Of a stretch of DNA of 64,000 bases, positions 35,796-43,529 are shown piece by piece. Position numbers and translations under genes: made by a program. The stretch's first letter is position 1, and each line of letters starts with the position of its first letter. Source of the DNA: an uncultured Rhizobium sp. (GTDB taxonomy: Bacteria > Pseudomonadota > Alphaproteobacteria > Rhizobiales > Rhizobiaceae); assembly GCA_945952415.1 (NCBI GenBank), contig CAMFIF010000008.1, forward strand, positions 110,292 to 174,291, given 5' to 3'. The notes under the pieces are model-generated. The model saw nothing but the letters and a program-made list of their open reading frames with translations, was not told the DNA's origin and ran no database searches.

Positions 35796-36412
35796 AACCT
35801 GCAGCCGGCACTGCGGAGGCATGCGGCAATCCGCAGATCGAACGCATTTTCCGAGAAATGAAGAAAGGTGACGGCACCCTCTCCGACGGACGCGACATGC
35901 CGCGGGCCATCCTCGCCCGAGTTATCGTAAATCTCGACCGCCGTAGAGTACGGAATAGCCCTCTGCAACTGGTCGAATGTCTTGTCATAGCGCCGCCGTA
36001 TCGCTGCTTCGGGTATAGAATGCCCGCCCTGCATAACTCGCTGCCGCACGCGCAATACATGCAGGTCCGCCGATTGCAGGGCAACGAAAACGAGCAGAAC
36101 CGCATAGCCCGCATCCCTTGCGGCCCGCAGCAGCTTGATCGACTGGTGGCTGGAAAGCGTCGTCTCGTAAACGAAATCCGCACGGTCAGCGACAAGCGCG
36201 TCCAGTCGCTCCAGCGCTATCTTCCCGGCTTCGATGGCGGCGTCGTCGGGCTTGTCCGGCCGGAGCTTCCGCGCGATGTCGTCTGCGTTCACGAATTCAC
36301 CGGCAAACCGGATCATTCTGTAGAGGCTGGATTTTCCGGCTCCGTTTGGGCCGGCGAGAACCACGCATTCGGGCGGCCTATTCGGCGGCGAATTTTCCTG
36401 GCTGTTCGACAC
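35786..36412 (-). CDS. Zeta-toxin-like P-loop kinase
   Basis: About 208 residues of the zeta/PezT superfamily. Walker A is VVLAGPNGAGKSSLYR, FVNADDIARKLRP carries the conserved Asp, DFVYETTLSSHQS the conserved Glu-Thr, and RVMQGGHSIPEAAIRRRYDK the phosphate-binding Arg cluster. Zeta toxins phosphorylate UDP-N-acetylglucosamine and block cell-wall synthesis; a housekeeping kinase role is also possible. The GTG at 36412 or a TTG at 36421 must be the start, since no ATG precedes the P-loop; both lie inside the upstream small gene, indicating coupling. Confidence 0.8.
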   Translation of the reverse strand: MSNSQENSPPNRPPECVVLAGPNGAGKSSLYRMIRFAGEFVNADDIARKLRPDKPDDAAIEAGKIALERLDALVADRADFVYETTLSSHQSIKLLRAARDAGYAVLLVFVALQSADLHVLRVRQRVMQGGHSIPEAAIRRRYDKTFDQLQRAIPYSTAVEIYDNSGEDGPRHVASVGEGAVTFLHFSENAFDLRIAACLRSAGCRFQA

Positions 36413-36587
36413 GATCCACAATCACCCGGGTTTGGTCCGGGCGCTCTTCGGTTATGAAATCTGGATTGTTCTTATCGATAAAATAAGCGCTGACACCGGC
36501 AGCGCGCGCGTCTTCACGGGCCTTTCTGCCGAGACTGGCAAGCTGTTCCCGTTTTTCACCCAAAAGGTTGGATGCGCGCATGGCCAT
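36378..36587 (-). CDS. Small protein upstream of zeta-like kinase, putative antitoxin
   Basis: A 69-residue acidic/basic helical protein (MAMRASNLLGEKREQLASLG, then AYFIDKNNPDFITEERPDQT). It overlaps the kinase start by about 35 bases and has a GGAG ribosome site. Position and size suggest the neutralising partner, but it shows no similarity that I can see to the epsilon or PezA antitoxins. It lacks an obvious DNA-binding motif. Confidence 0.6.
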   Translation of the reverse strand: MAMRASNLLGEKREQLASLGRKAREDARAAGVSAYFIDKNNPDFITEERPDQTRVIVDRVEQPGKFAAE

Positions 36588-36653
36588 GGAAATGGTCTCC
36601 TCACACTTCCCTAAAATACACGAATTTCGGCCGCTGTCACCCCCGCGGCTCCC

Positions 36654-37397
36654 TCACCCGCCGCGGAGCGCCATCAGACTGCCATAGCCCATCATCACCG
36701 AGAGGACCATCAGAATGGCGATCACGCCCTTGCGGGCCGCTTTCTCATCCAGCCGGCCGACGAGGCGCGAGCCGATATAGACGCCGACGACAAGCGCCGG
36801 GAGCGCCAGCACCGTCAGCGTCAGGCTGGCCTTGTCATACATGCCGAAGGCAAAGAGCGAGATCAGGCCGGCAATATCCATGGCAAGGAAGGAGGCGACG
36901 ATGGAGGCGCGCCCCGCCTCAAGCGCCAGCGGCGAGCCAAGGAAGAAGACGATGATCGGCGGGCCGCCGATGCCGAAGGCGCCGTTGAGGAGGCCCGCCG
37001 CCGCCCCCGTGGCCGCGGTTTCCGCCGGGCGCGGCATGCGTTTCAGCTGATAGCCCGTGGCAAGCACCGCAGCCGCCACGAAGGTGATGACCGCCAGCGC
37101 CAGCTTCATCGGTTCGGCCGGCACATTGGCCAGCACATAGACGCCGAAGGGCGTGGCGATGATGGAGGCAACGACGATGATCGTAATCGACGGCCAGTGC
37201 ACGGTCCGCCAGATGGAGGGCAAGAGGTGAATGCCGGCGATCACCTCGAGGATCAGCACCGCGGGCACCACCGTTTCCGGCGGCAGCACGAAGGAAACGG
37301 AAATCACCACCAGCGCGGCAAAGGCAAAGCCCGAAAAACCCCGGACGATCCCCGCCAGGAAGACGCAAACGAAAGCATAGACATAGACAAGCGACAT
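36654..37397 (-). CDS. TauE/SafE-family sulfite/anion exporter
   Basis: A 247-residue membrane protein with about eight hydrophobic segments. Two repeats of the family motif are visible: GIVRGFSGFAFAAL near the N-terminus and GLLNGAFGIGGPPIIVFFLG in the second half. Family members export sulfite, sulfoacetate or other small anions. The genomic context gives no substrate. The gene is monocistronic. Confidence 0.9.
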   Translation of the reverse strand: MSLVYVYAFVCVFLAGIVRGFSGFAFAALVVISVSFVLPPETVVPAVLILEVIAGIHLLPSIWRTVHWPSITIIVVASIIATPFGVYVLANVPAEPMKLALAVITFVAAAVLATGYQLKRMPRPAETAATGAAAGLLNGAFGIGGPPIIVFFLGSPLALEAGRASIVASFLAMDIAGLISLFAFGMYDKASLTLTVLALPALVVGVYIGSRLVGRLDEKAARKGVIAILMVLSVMMGYGSLMALRGG

Positions 37398-37526
37398 GAA
37401 ACGCCCCCTCCCGATCCCGAAGCGGAGCCTACGCCGATTTGACCCGCGAAAGCATCAGGAAAATGAGGGAGAACTGCCGCCGTCGCCAAACAGCGGACAA
37501 GAGAAGCAGGGTCTCCGCCCCGCCCC

Positions 37527-38015
37527 TCAATCGTCCCCGGTCTTGACGTTGTCGATGCCCATATAGTCGAGCGGAAGCTCGGTCGTATACTTGATCTGCT
37601 CCATGGCAAAGGCGGAGGAGACGTCGCGGATCTCGATCTTGGCGATCAGGCGCTTGTAGAAGGCGTCATAGGCGGCGATGTCAGGCACCACCACGCGCAG
37701 GAGATAGTCCACGTCGCCGCTCATGCGGTAGAACTCCACGACTTCAGGGAATTCCACCACCACTTCCGAAAAACGCTTCAGCCATTCGATGGAATGGGCA
37801 TTGGTGCGGATCGAGACGAAGACGGTGACCTTGGTGTTCACCTTGGCCGGATCAAGCAGCGCGACGCGGCGGCGGATCACGCCATCCTCTTCCATCTTCT
37901 GGATGCGCCGCCAGCAGGGTGTTGTCGAAAGGCCGACCTTCTTCGCCAGATCGGCCACGGCCAATGTGGAGTCCTCCTGCAGAAGACGCAAAATCTTGCG
38001 GTCCAGTCGATCCAT
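37527..38015 (-). CDS. Lrp/AsnC-family transcriptional regulator
   Basis: A 162-residue regulator. The N-terminal helix-turn-helix is LDRKILRLLQEDSTLAVADLAKKVGLSTTPCWRRI (read in parts: helix one to CWRRIQKME), followed by an RAM/ligand-binding domain with VVEFYRMSGDVDYLLRVVVPD. It likely senses an amino acid. The first gene downstream on its own strand is TauE, 130 bases away, so a regulatory link is possible but unproven. Confidence 0.93.
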   Translation of the reverse strand: MDRLDRKILRLLQEDSTLAVADLAKKVGLSTTPCWRRIQKMEEDGVIRRRVALLDPAKVNTKVTVFVSIRTNAHSIEWLKRFSEVVVEFPEVVEFYRMSGDVDYLLRVVVPDIAAYDAFYKRLIAKIEIRDVSSAFAMEQIKYTTELPLDYMGIDNVKTGDD

Positions 38016-38172
38016 GAAATTATCCTTTCACTCTGGTGAACCCATGTTCCGCCATGAGTCCACGCAACCTTCAAGAGCAGATCGCGCCCGAAAAGCGAAC
38101 GATCATTTTAGGACCATCCGCACGAATATTCCTTATAGGGCGATAGCGTAGAATAAAAGTGCCCGCAATGAC

Positions 38173-38802
38173 CTAGATCAGCCCCCGCACTCGTTCAACC
38201 AAAACCGGCAGCAACTCATTTTCAAACCAGGGATTGCGGCGAATCCAGCCGGAGTTCCTCCAGCTCGGATGCGGCAGGGGCAGAACGGCGGGACCTACCT
38301 CAGGAGTAAGAAAGCTGCGAAAGGCGCGCACCGTCTCGGTCATGCCGCCTCGCGCAAGCGCCTTCAGGTGCCAGGCCTGCGCGTAGGAACCCACAGCCAG
38401 CACCAGCTCCACCTGCGGCATGGCAGCCAGCACCCGGCTTCGCCAGGCGGGCGCACATTCCCGCCGCGGCGGCAGGTCGCTGCCCTTGGCATCATAGCCC
38501 GGAAAGCAGAAGCCCATGGGCACAATGGCGAAGCGGTCGGGATCGTAGAAAGTCTCGCGGCTCACCTGCAGCCAGGCGCGCAGACGGTCGCCGGATGCAT
38601 CGTTGAAGGGCAGCCCGCTTTCATGCACGCGAAGGCCTGGCGCCTGCCCGGCAATCAGGATGCGGGCCGTCGCCGAAAGCACCGCCACCGGCCGCGGCTC
38701 GTGCGGCAGCCGGTGGTCCGGCCCGCGGGCCGGCCGGTCGCGGCAGAGGCGGCAGGCGGAAATAGCCGCAGAAAGCGCGGCAAGCTCAGGATCGTGGGTC
38801 AT
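38173..38802 (-). CDS. Uracil-DNA glycosylase-family protein
   Basis: About 209 residues. The UDG superfamily motifs are visible: ARILIAGQAPGLRVHESG (GQAPG, with flanking LPFNDASGDRLRAWL) and LPLPHPSWRNSGW near the C-terminus. An early pair of cysteines (CRLCRD) may reflect the iron-sulfur family 4/5 arrangement, though the other cluster cysteines are not evident. It probably excises deaminated bases. Its start overlaps the GST stop by four bases. Confidence 0.88.
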   Translation of the reverse strand: MTHDPELAALSAAISACRLCRDRPARGPDHRLPHEPRPVAVLSATARILIAGQAPGLRVHESGLPFNDASGDRLRAWLQVSRETFYDPDRFAIVPMGFCFPGYDAKGSDLPPRRECAPAWRSRVLAAMPQVELVLAVGSYAQAWHLKALARGGMTETVRAFRSFLTPEVGPAVLPLPHPSWRNSGWIRRNPWFENELLPVLVERVRGLI

Positions 38803-39419
38803 GGCCCCACGGCAGCGATGGCGGGCCGGGCGGCGATCTCCCCGTGCCATCGCCGGACATGGGGGAGATCCTCCGGCAGCGGGATGCGCGCCAGCTTCAT
38901 GAAGTTGACGGATACATAGGCGGTGATATCGGCAATGGAAAATCTTTCGCCCGCAATGAAGGGGCGGCTTGCCAGTTCTGCATCCAGAAGGCGAAGAAAT
39001 TCGATGGCCTTCGGTTTGTTCGCCTCGCCCCAGGCGGGCACCTGCGGCACTTCCCACCCTTCCATGGCGGGGTGCAGGTGGCGGAAGGCGGCGGCAACCG
39101 CCATGAAGAAGTGCAGTTCCACCCGCCGCTGCCACATTTCCACCTGCGCGCGCTCAAGCGCCCCGGTGCCGAACAGCGGCGGCTCCGGATGAAGCTCCTC
39201 GAAATAGCGGCAGATGGCCACGGTTTCCGTCAGCACCGTGCCGTCGTCCAGTTCCAGAACCGGAAGGCGCTGCAGCGGGTTCAGCCGGCTGATCAGATCC
39301 GAGCGGTGCTCTTGCCGGCCCATATCCACGGGCACGGTCTCCACCGAAAGCCCCTTTTCCGCCAGAAACAGCGTCACCCGCCGGGGATTGGGCGCCCGGC
39401 CACCATCATAAAGCTTCAT
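38799..39419 (-). CDS. Glutathione S-transferase family protein
   Basis: A 206-residue GST. The thioredoxin-like N-terminal domain shows RVTLFLAEKGLSVETVPVD, RLPVLELDDGTVLTETVAI (the cis-Pro and the TE glutathione-binding pair) and the helical C-terminal domain includes FIAGERFSIADITAYVSV with the N-capping Asp. The first catalytic residue near GGRAPNPRRV is not clearly Ser, Tyr or Cys. It is the middle gene of an overlapping three-gene unit. Confidence 0.9.
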   Translation of the reverse strand: MKLYDGGRAPNPRRVTLFLAEKGLSVETVPVDMGRQEHRSDLISRLNPLQRLPVLELDDGTVLTETVAICRYFEELHPEPPLFGTGALERAQVEMWQRRVELHFFMAVAAAFRHLHPAMEGWEVPQVPAWGEANKPKAIEFLRLLDAELASRPFIAGERFSIADITAYVSVNFMKLARIPLPEDLPHVRRWHGEIAARPAIAAVGP

Positions 39420-40056
39420 CCTCTGTCTCCTCCTTGCCTTCTCCCGTTCCGTACCACCAGCGCCCCAGGAGATCGAGCGGACCGGACTGGTCCGCCTGGG
39501 CAGCGCGGGGCCGATGTGCCTTTCGCCAGTCCTCGGGCCGCTCGAAGGGGCCGGACCAGATGCCCCGGCCGGCCGCGCGGGCCTCCGCCTCCTCGCGCTG
39601 GTAGCTTCCATAGGCAACCGCAAAACCGTTCCGCACCATCTCCGCCCCCAGATCGCCGGAGGGCATGGTACAGGTTGCGAGCCGGCGCCGATACTTGTCG
39701 CGCCCCTCCAGCCGGCAGGAAAGGCCGGGAAGCCGCGCGGCCAGCGCCCGCCCGGCGGCAAGCCCGCAGGGCCAGCGGGACGAGCCCGCACCGCAAAGCT
39801 GGCGGCGCTCCGGCGCGTCGATACCGCGAATGCGGATGCGCATGCCCTCAATCGTTAACGTATCCCCGTCGACGGCCCGGAAGCCACCGGCCACGGTCTC
39901 CGGCTCCCCTTGCGGATGGAACCATGAATAAACCGCGGCAAGCAACAGAAAAAGCAACAATATCAGAAAGTCGCGCTTGAGCCTGCGGATGATGATGGGG
40001 CGTCTCGATCTCGCCAGCGGCACCCCCTGTTTTCGCCTAAGGAAATTGGAAAACAA
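39406..40056 (-). CDS. Membrane-anchored thermonuclease-family (SNase-like) protein
   Basis: About 216 residues. A basic N-terminus and one hydrophobic segment (about 29-47) anchor a staphylococcal-nuclease-like domain: FRAVDGDTLTIEGMRIRIRG, IDAPERRQLC (acidic calcium-binding and Arg residues) and DKYRRRLATCTM. A conserved catalytic pattern is largely intact. The TTG at 40056 has no good ribosome site; a GTG at 40023 is an alternative. Its end overlaps the GST start by 14 bases. Confidence 0.83.
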   Translation of the reverse strand: MFSNFLRRKQGVPLARSRRPIIIRRLKRDFLILLLFLLLAAVYSWFHPQGEPETVAGGFRAVDGDTLTIEGMRIRIRGIDAPERRQLCGAGSSRWPCGLAAGRALAARLPGLSCRLEGRDKYRRRLATCTMPSGDLGAEMVRNGFAVAYGSYQREEAEARAAGRGIWSGPFERPEDWRKAHRPRAAQADQSGPLDLLGRWWYGTGEGKEETEDEAL

Positions 40057-40132
40057 ATGGTTGAAATCAGCATCTTCTTAAGAATTCGCCGTTACTGTCT
40101 AGCGAGATTCCAGGAGTTCGCCAAACGTTTTC

Positions 40133-41668
40133 ATGACGCAGCCAGTGAGTACATCGACGGACAAGAACATTGTCGACCTCTCCCGGGGGAGCCGCAACCG
40201 GGCCGTCAATCGCGCGATCAAGGCGACGCGCGAGAAGCTGCAGTATGGCGACCGCGCAATCCACACCTTCGATCGTGATCTGCTGGTCATGCATCTGGCG
40301 GCGGTGCTGCAAAGCGCGTCCATCACGCCTTACATGATCATCGTGATCACCTTCATCGGCACCTATTTCAACGATGATCTCCGGCTGATCGCCTGGGCCT
40401 TTGCCGCCCTCTTCCTCCACGCGGTCAACACGCTGATCCAGCGCTTCACGCAGCGGCAGCACATCACGCAGGAGAATGTAGCGAAGTGGCGCCATGTGCT
40501 GCTTGCGGGTCAGGCGATGACGGGCCTTTCCTGGGCGGCCTTCAGCGTGCAATCCTGCGGGGCCTGCACTGGGGACAATTACTCCCTGTTCAAGGGAGCT
40601 ATCCTGCTGGTGGCGCTCTCCTTTACGGCGCTCTCCTGCTTCATGCTGCGCCGCTCCGTGCCGGTCACCTTCGCGCCCGTCATTCTCACGCTGCTCGGCA
40701 ATGCGGCGCTCGGCGCGGGCATGTTCGATATCGGCCTGCTTGCCATGCTCTGCGTGGCGGTTGCCTTCTTCGTCATCGTCACCGACCGCATGTACATGTC
40801 GAACATCAAGCTCCTCCCCTTCCAGTCGGAGAAGGACGAGCTGATTGCCGAGCTGGAAACGGCAAAATCCATGTCGGACGAGGCGCGGCGCCGGGCGGAA
40901 GAGGCCAATCTGGCGAAATCGCGCTTCCTTGCCTCCATGTCGCACGAATTGCGGACACCGCTGAACGCGATCCTGGGATTCTCGGAAGTGATCGCCACGG
41001 AGGTCATGGGCCCGCTCAACAACCCGACCTACAAGGAATATGTCAACGACATTCACCGCTCGGGCCAGCACCTCCTCAACCTCATCAACGAAATCCTCGA
41101 TCTCTCCCGCATCGAGGCCGGCCGCTACGAGCTGCAGGAAGAGGCAATCTCCCTGCTCGACATCGCCGAGGATTGCATCGGCATGGTGCAGCTGCGCGCG
41201 AGCGGCAAGAACATCACCATCACCGAAGTCTTCGAGTCCTCCCTGCCGGATGTCTGGGCGGACGAGAAATCCATGCGCCAGGTGATCCTGAACCTGCTCT
41301 CCAATGCGGTGAAATTCACCCCCCAGGGCGGCGAAATACAGGTAAAGGCCGGCTGGACCTCCACCGGCGGGCAATATGTGGCGATCAAGGACAACGGCCC
41401 GGGCATTCCGGAAGACGAGATCCCCGTGGTCCTCTCCGCCTTCGGCCAGGGCTCCATCGCCATCAAGAGCGCCGAACAGGGCACCGGCCTCGGCCTGCCC
41501 ATCGTCCAGGCGATCATGGCCAAGCATGACGGCCAGTTCATCCTGAAATCGAAGCTGCGCGAGGGCACGGAAGTGATCGCCATCCTCCCCGCCCGCCGCG
41601 TCCTCCAGACCGTCCCCGCCGTCGAAGACGCCCACGCCATCCAGCCGCGCAAGAAGAGCTTTGCGTGA
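40133..41668 (+). CDS. PdhS/PleC-like membrane sensor histidine kinase
   Basis: A 511-residue kinase. About four to six hydrophobic segments (50-230) precede a short coiled linker (AELETAKSMSDEARRRAEEA). The phosphoacceptor His (about residue 269) is in SRFLASMSHELRTPLNAIL, with LGFSEVI and the VMGPLNNPTYKEYVNDIHRS run typical of the PdhS group of cell-cycle kinases. The ATPase domain has NLLSNAVKFTP (N box), DNGPGIPE (G1) and GTGLGLPIV (G2). No response regulator is next to it. The start at 40133 lacks a close ribosome site. Confidence 0.92.
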   Translation: MTQPVSTSTDKNIVDLSRGSRNRAVNRAIKATREKLQYGDRAIHTFDRDLLVMHLAAVLQSASITPYMIIVITFIGTYFNDDLRLIAWAFAALFLHAVNTLIQRFTQRQHITQENVAKWRHVLLAGQAMTGLSWAAFSVQSCGACTGDNYSLFKGAILLVALSFTALSCFMLRRSVPVTFAPVILTLLGNAALGAGMFDIGLLAMLCVAVAFFVIVTDRMYMSNIKLLPFQSEKDELIAELETAKSMSDEARRRAEEANLAKSRFLASMSHELRTPLNAILGFSEVIATEVMGPLNNPTYKEYVNDIHRSGQHLLNLINEILDLSRIEAGRYELQEEAISLLDIAEDCIGMVQLRASGKNITITEVFESSLPDVWADEKSMRQVILNLLSNAVKFTPQGGEIQVKAGWTSTGGQYVAIKDNGPGIPEDEIPVVLSAFGQGSIAIKSAEQGTGLGLPIVQAIMAKHDGQFILKSKLREGTEVIAILPARRVLQTVPAVEDAHAIQPRKKSFA

Positions 41669-41928
41669 GTGGGGGCAGCGATAAACCCGCGTCATTCCGA
41701 AAGTAATCGGTGACCACCGCTGCAAAAGGATCGCCACGCCGCAATTGGGCCGCGAGAATCCCTTGAGGAAGCTGCCCATCGGGAACGCTCAAGAATCTTG
41801 TTGCGCCCTCCGGACACGCGCGAACTCGCCTTTACATTTGTATTTTCTTATTTATTAAATCATACATCCCATATCTTCACACCTGTTTCTCACGAAAACG
41901 GGTCGCAAAGTTCACCAAAGAGGCGAAC

Positions 41929-42381
41929 ATGACTGAACTCGATATCAGCGAGTTGGAGGCGCAGCAGCTGATCGAAATGGATAAAGTCAGTACGAGCCCT
42001 GAGCGCTTGGCGTTACCTGATCTGGGAGGGAAGGTGATCATGCCCTTTAGAAGCCCGGATGGGAGGGAGGAATTCTGTATCAGCCTGTCGCGCAGTTCAT
42101 TTTCGCTTGAGAAGAGGAACTACCATTTGCGGGGCCGGAAAATCATCGGTTTAGCTCGCCTTGATTTGGATGGTCCCGGTCACAGAAATCCTGACGGCGA
42201 AGAAATCGGACCCAGACATCTTCACGTCTACCGTCAGGGTTACGGCCTCAAATTTGCCGTTGAGATTCCAAAGGCGCTTTTCAGGAATCTGGATAATATG
42301 CTCGTGACACTGGAAGACTTTTTTCGCTACTGTCACGTTATTTCGCCACCGGAAATCAAAGCGAGCCTGTTTACCCAATGA
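41929..42381 (+). CDS. DUF6978-like protein of unknown function
   Basis: A 150-residue protein without membrane or signal segments. It has FCISLSRSSFSLEKRNYHLRG, a RHLHVYRQGYGLKFA motif and a C-terminal helix (FRNLDNMLVTLEDFFRYCHV). I associate this pattern with DUF6978, but from memory. A GAGG sits at ideal distance before the ATG and the 5' flank is strongly AT-rich. The stop overlaps the next gene by four bases. Codon use is less GC-biased than in the neighbours, suggesting transfer. Confidence 0.65.
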   Translation: MTELDISELEAQQLIEMDKVSTSPERLALPDLGGKVIMPFRSPDGREEFCISLSRSSFSLEKRNYHLRGRKIIGLARLDLDGPGHRNPDGEEIGPRHLHVYRQGYGLKFAVEIPKALFRNLDNMLVTLEDFFRYCHVISPPEIKASLFTQ

Positions 42382-43139
42382 GCGAAATTGCCGAACTCAT
42401 GGAACGTTATCATAGCTGGCTTCGTGACAAGACTGCCTGGAAGACAGTCGGCGGCGGGGCAATAATAACGGCTCCGTATCTCGACCGTCATAACGACTAT
42501 CTGCAGGTTTACCTGAGAAAAACACGCGACGGTTATCTGCTGACAGACGATGGAGAGACTATTGGCGGCCTTGTCGAGGAGGGCTGCAAACTGGATAGCC
42601 CGAAGCGTCAACAATTGCTGCACATGACCTTGGCAGGGTATGGCGTTACGGAGGAGATGGGGCAACTGAATGTCCGTGCGACGCCGGATAATTTCGCGCT
42701 GAAAAAGCACTCTTTGGTTCAGGCAATGTTGGCTGTTGGCGACATGTTCTTCTTGGCCGAGCCGCATGTAAACAGCCTTTTCATGGAAGATCTACGAACA
42801 TGGCTGGAGGACTCGGAGGTCAGATATTCACACGGCATATCTTTTATCGGTCGATCCGGGTTTGCACGACGCTTCGATTTTCTCATTCCGAAATCGAAGG
42901 CAGCGCCGGAACGCGTAGTCAAAGCCATCAATAATCCAGTCAGGAGTTCGGCTGATTCCGTAATAATGGATTGGCTGGATACGAGGGAGGTTCGAGGGGA
43001 AGATTTGGAACTCTACGCTTTCGTCAACGACAATGAACGGGCTGTATCTTCCGCCGTTTTGGAAGCTCTTTCAAACTACGCAATTGTTCCGGTTCCTTGG
43101 AGCCGACGCATGGAAGTCCGTGCAGCGCTGGCTGCCTGA
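42378..43139 (+). CDS. DUF1828/DUF1829 protein
   Basis: A 253-residue protein in two parts. Residues about 25-125 match DUF1828 (VYLRKTRDGYLLTDDGETIGGL and the following helices). Residues about 150-245 match DUF1829, with GRSGFARRFDFLIPKSK, an Asn-Pro motif and a C-terminal strand-rich end. The Arg-Phe-Asp-Phe sequence with nearby Lys resembles the restriction-endonuclease-like core, but this is speculation. It is translationally coupled to the upstream gene, and both are AT-richer than the flanks. Confidence 0.75.
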   Translation: MSEIAELMERYHSWLRDKTAWKTVGGGAIITAPYLDRHNDYLQVYLRKTRDGYLLTDDGETIGGLVEEGCKLDSPKRQQLLHMTLAGYGVTEEMGQLNVRATPDNFALKKHSLVQAMLAVGDMFFLAEPHVNSLFMEDLRTWLEDSEVRYSHGISFIGRSGFARRFDFLIPKSKAAPERVVKAINNPVRSSADSVIMDWLDTREVRGEDLELYAFVNDNERAVSSAVLEALSNYAIVPVPWSRRMEVRAALAA

Positions 43140-43149
43140 CTCGCAGGCC

Positions 43150-43527
43150 TCACCCGAACCAAAGCCCATAGAGCGTATAAAGCACATAACCCCCGTTGAG
43201 CACGATCAGGCACATGCAGGCGAAGGAGCCGAGGTCCTTGGCGTGTTTGGCGGCGAGGGAATATTCGGGCGAGACGCGGTCGACGATTTCTTCGATGGCG
43301 GTGTTGATGGCTTCGAAGGCGAAGAGGAGCAGCATGAGGGCGATGAAGAGCACCATCTGGTGAAAGCCCGCGCCGAAGAGCGGCAGAAGTACCAGGCCGG
43401 CGAGGAAGGCGAGCGCTTCCTGGCGGAAGGCGCTTTCGCCGAGAAGGCGGCGGAAGCCGCCCAGCGAATAGCCCGCCGCGGCGATGAAATGGCGCACGCC
43501 CGTCTGCTTTTCAAATCCGTTGTCCAT
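43150..43527 (-). CDS. dgkA: Diacylglycerol kinase DgkA
   Basis: A 125-residue, three-helix membrane enzyme phosphorylating diacylglycerol to phosphatidate. The family motif is complete: ESAFRQEALAF, EAINTAIEEIVDRVSPEYSLAAKHAKDLGS with the catalytic Glu and Asp. The ATG at 43527 lies two bases after the eptA stop, with AAAGG inside the end of eptA, so the genes are coupled. It removes the diacylglycerol left by EptA. Confidence 0.95.
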   Translation of the reverse strand: MDNGFEKQTGVRHFIAAAGYSLGGFRRLLGESAFRQEALAFLAGLVLLPLFGAGFHQMVLFIALMLLLFAFEAINTAIEEIVDRVSPEYSLAAKHAKDLGSFACMCLIVLNGGYVLYTLYGLWFG

Positions 43528-43529
43528 GA

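Noticed and set aside
36378..36587. Epsilon- or PezA-type antitoxin
   Set aside because: The small gene lacks the helix-turn-helix of PezA and the length and pattern of epsilon, so only a positional call was made.
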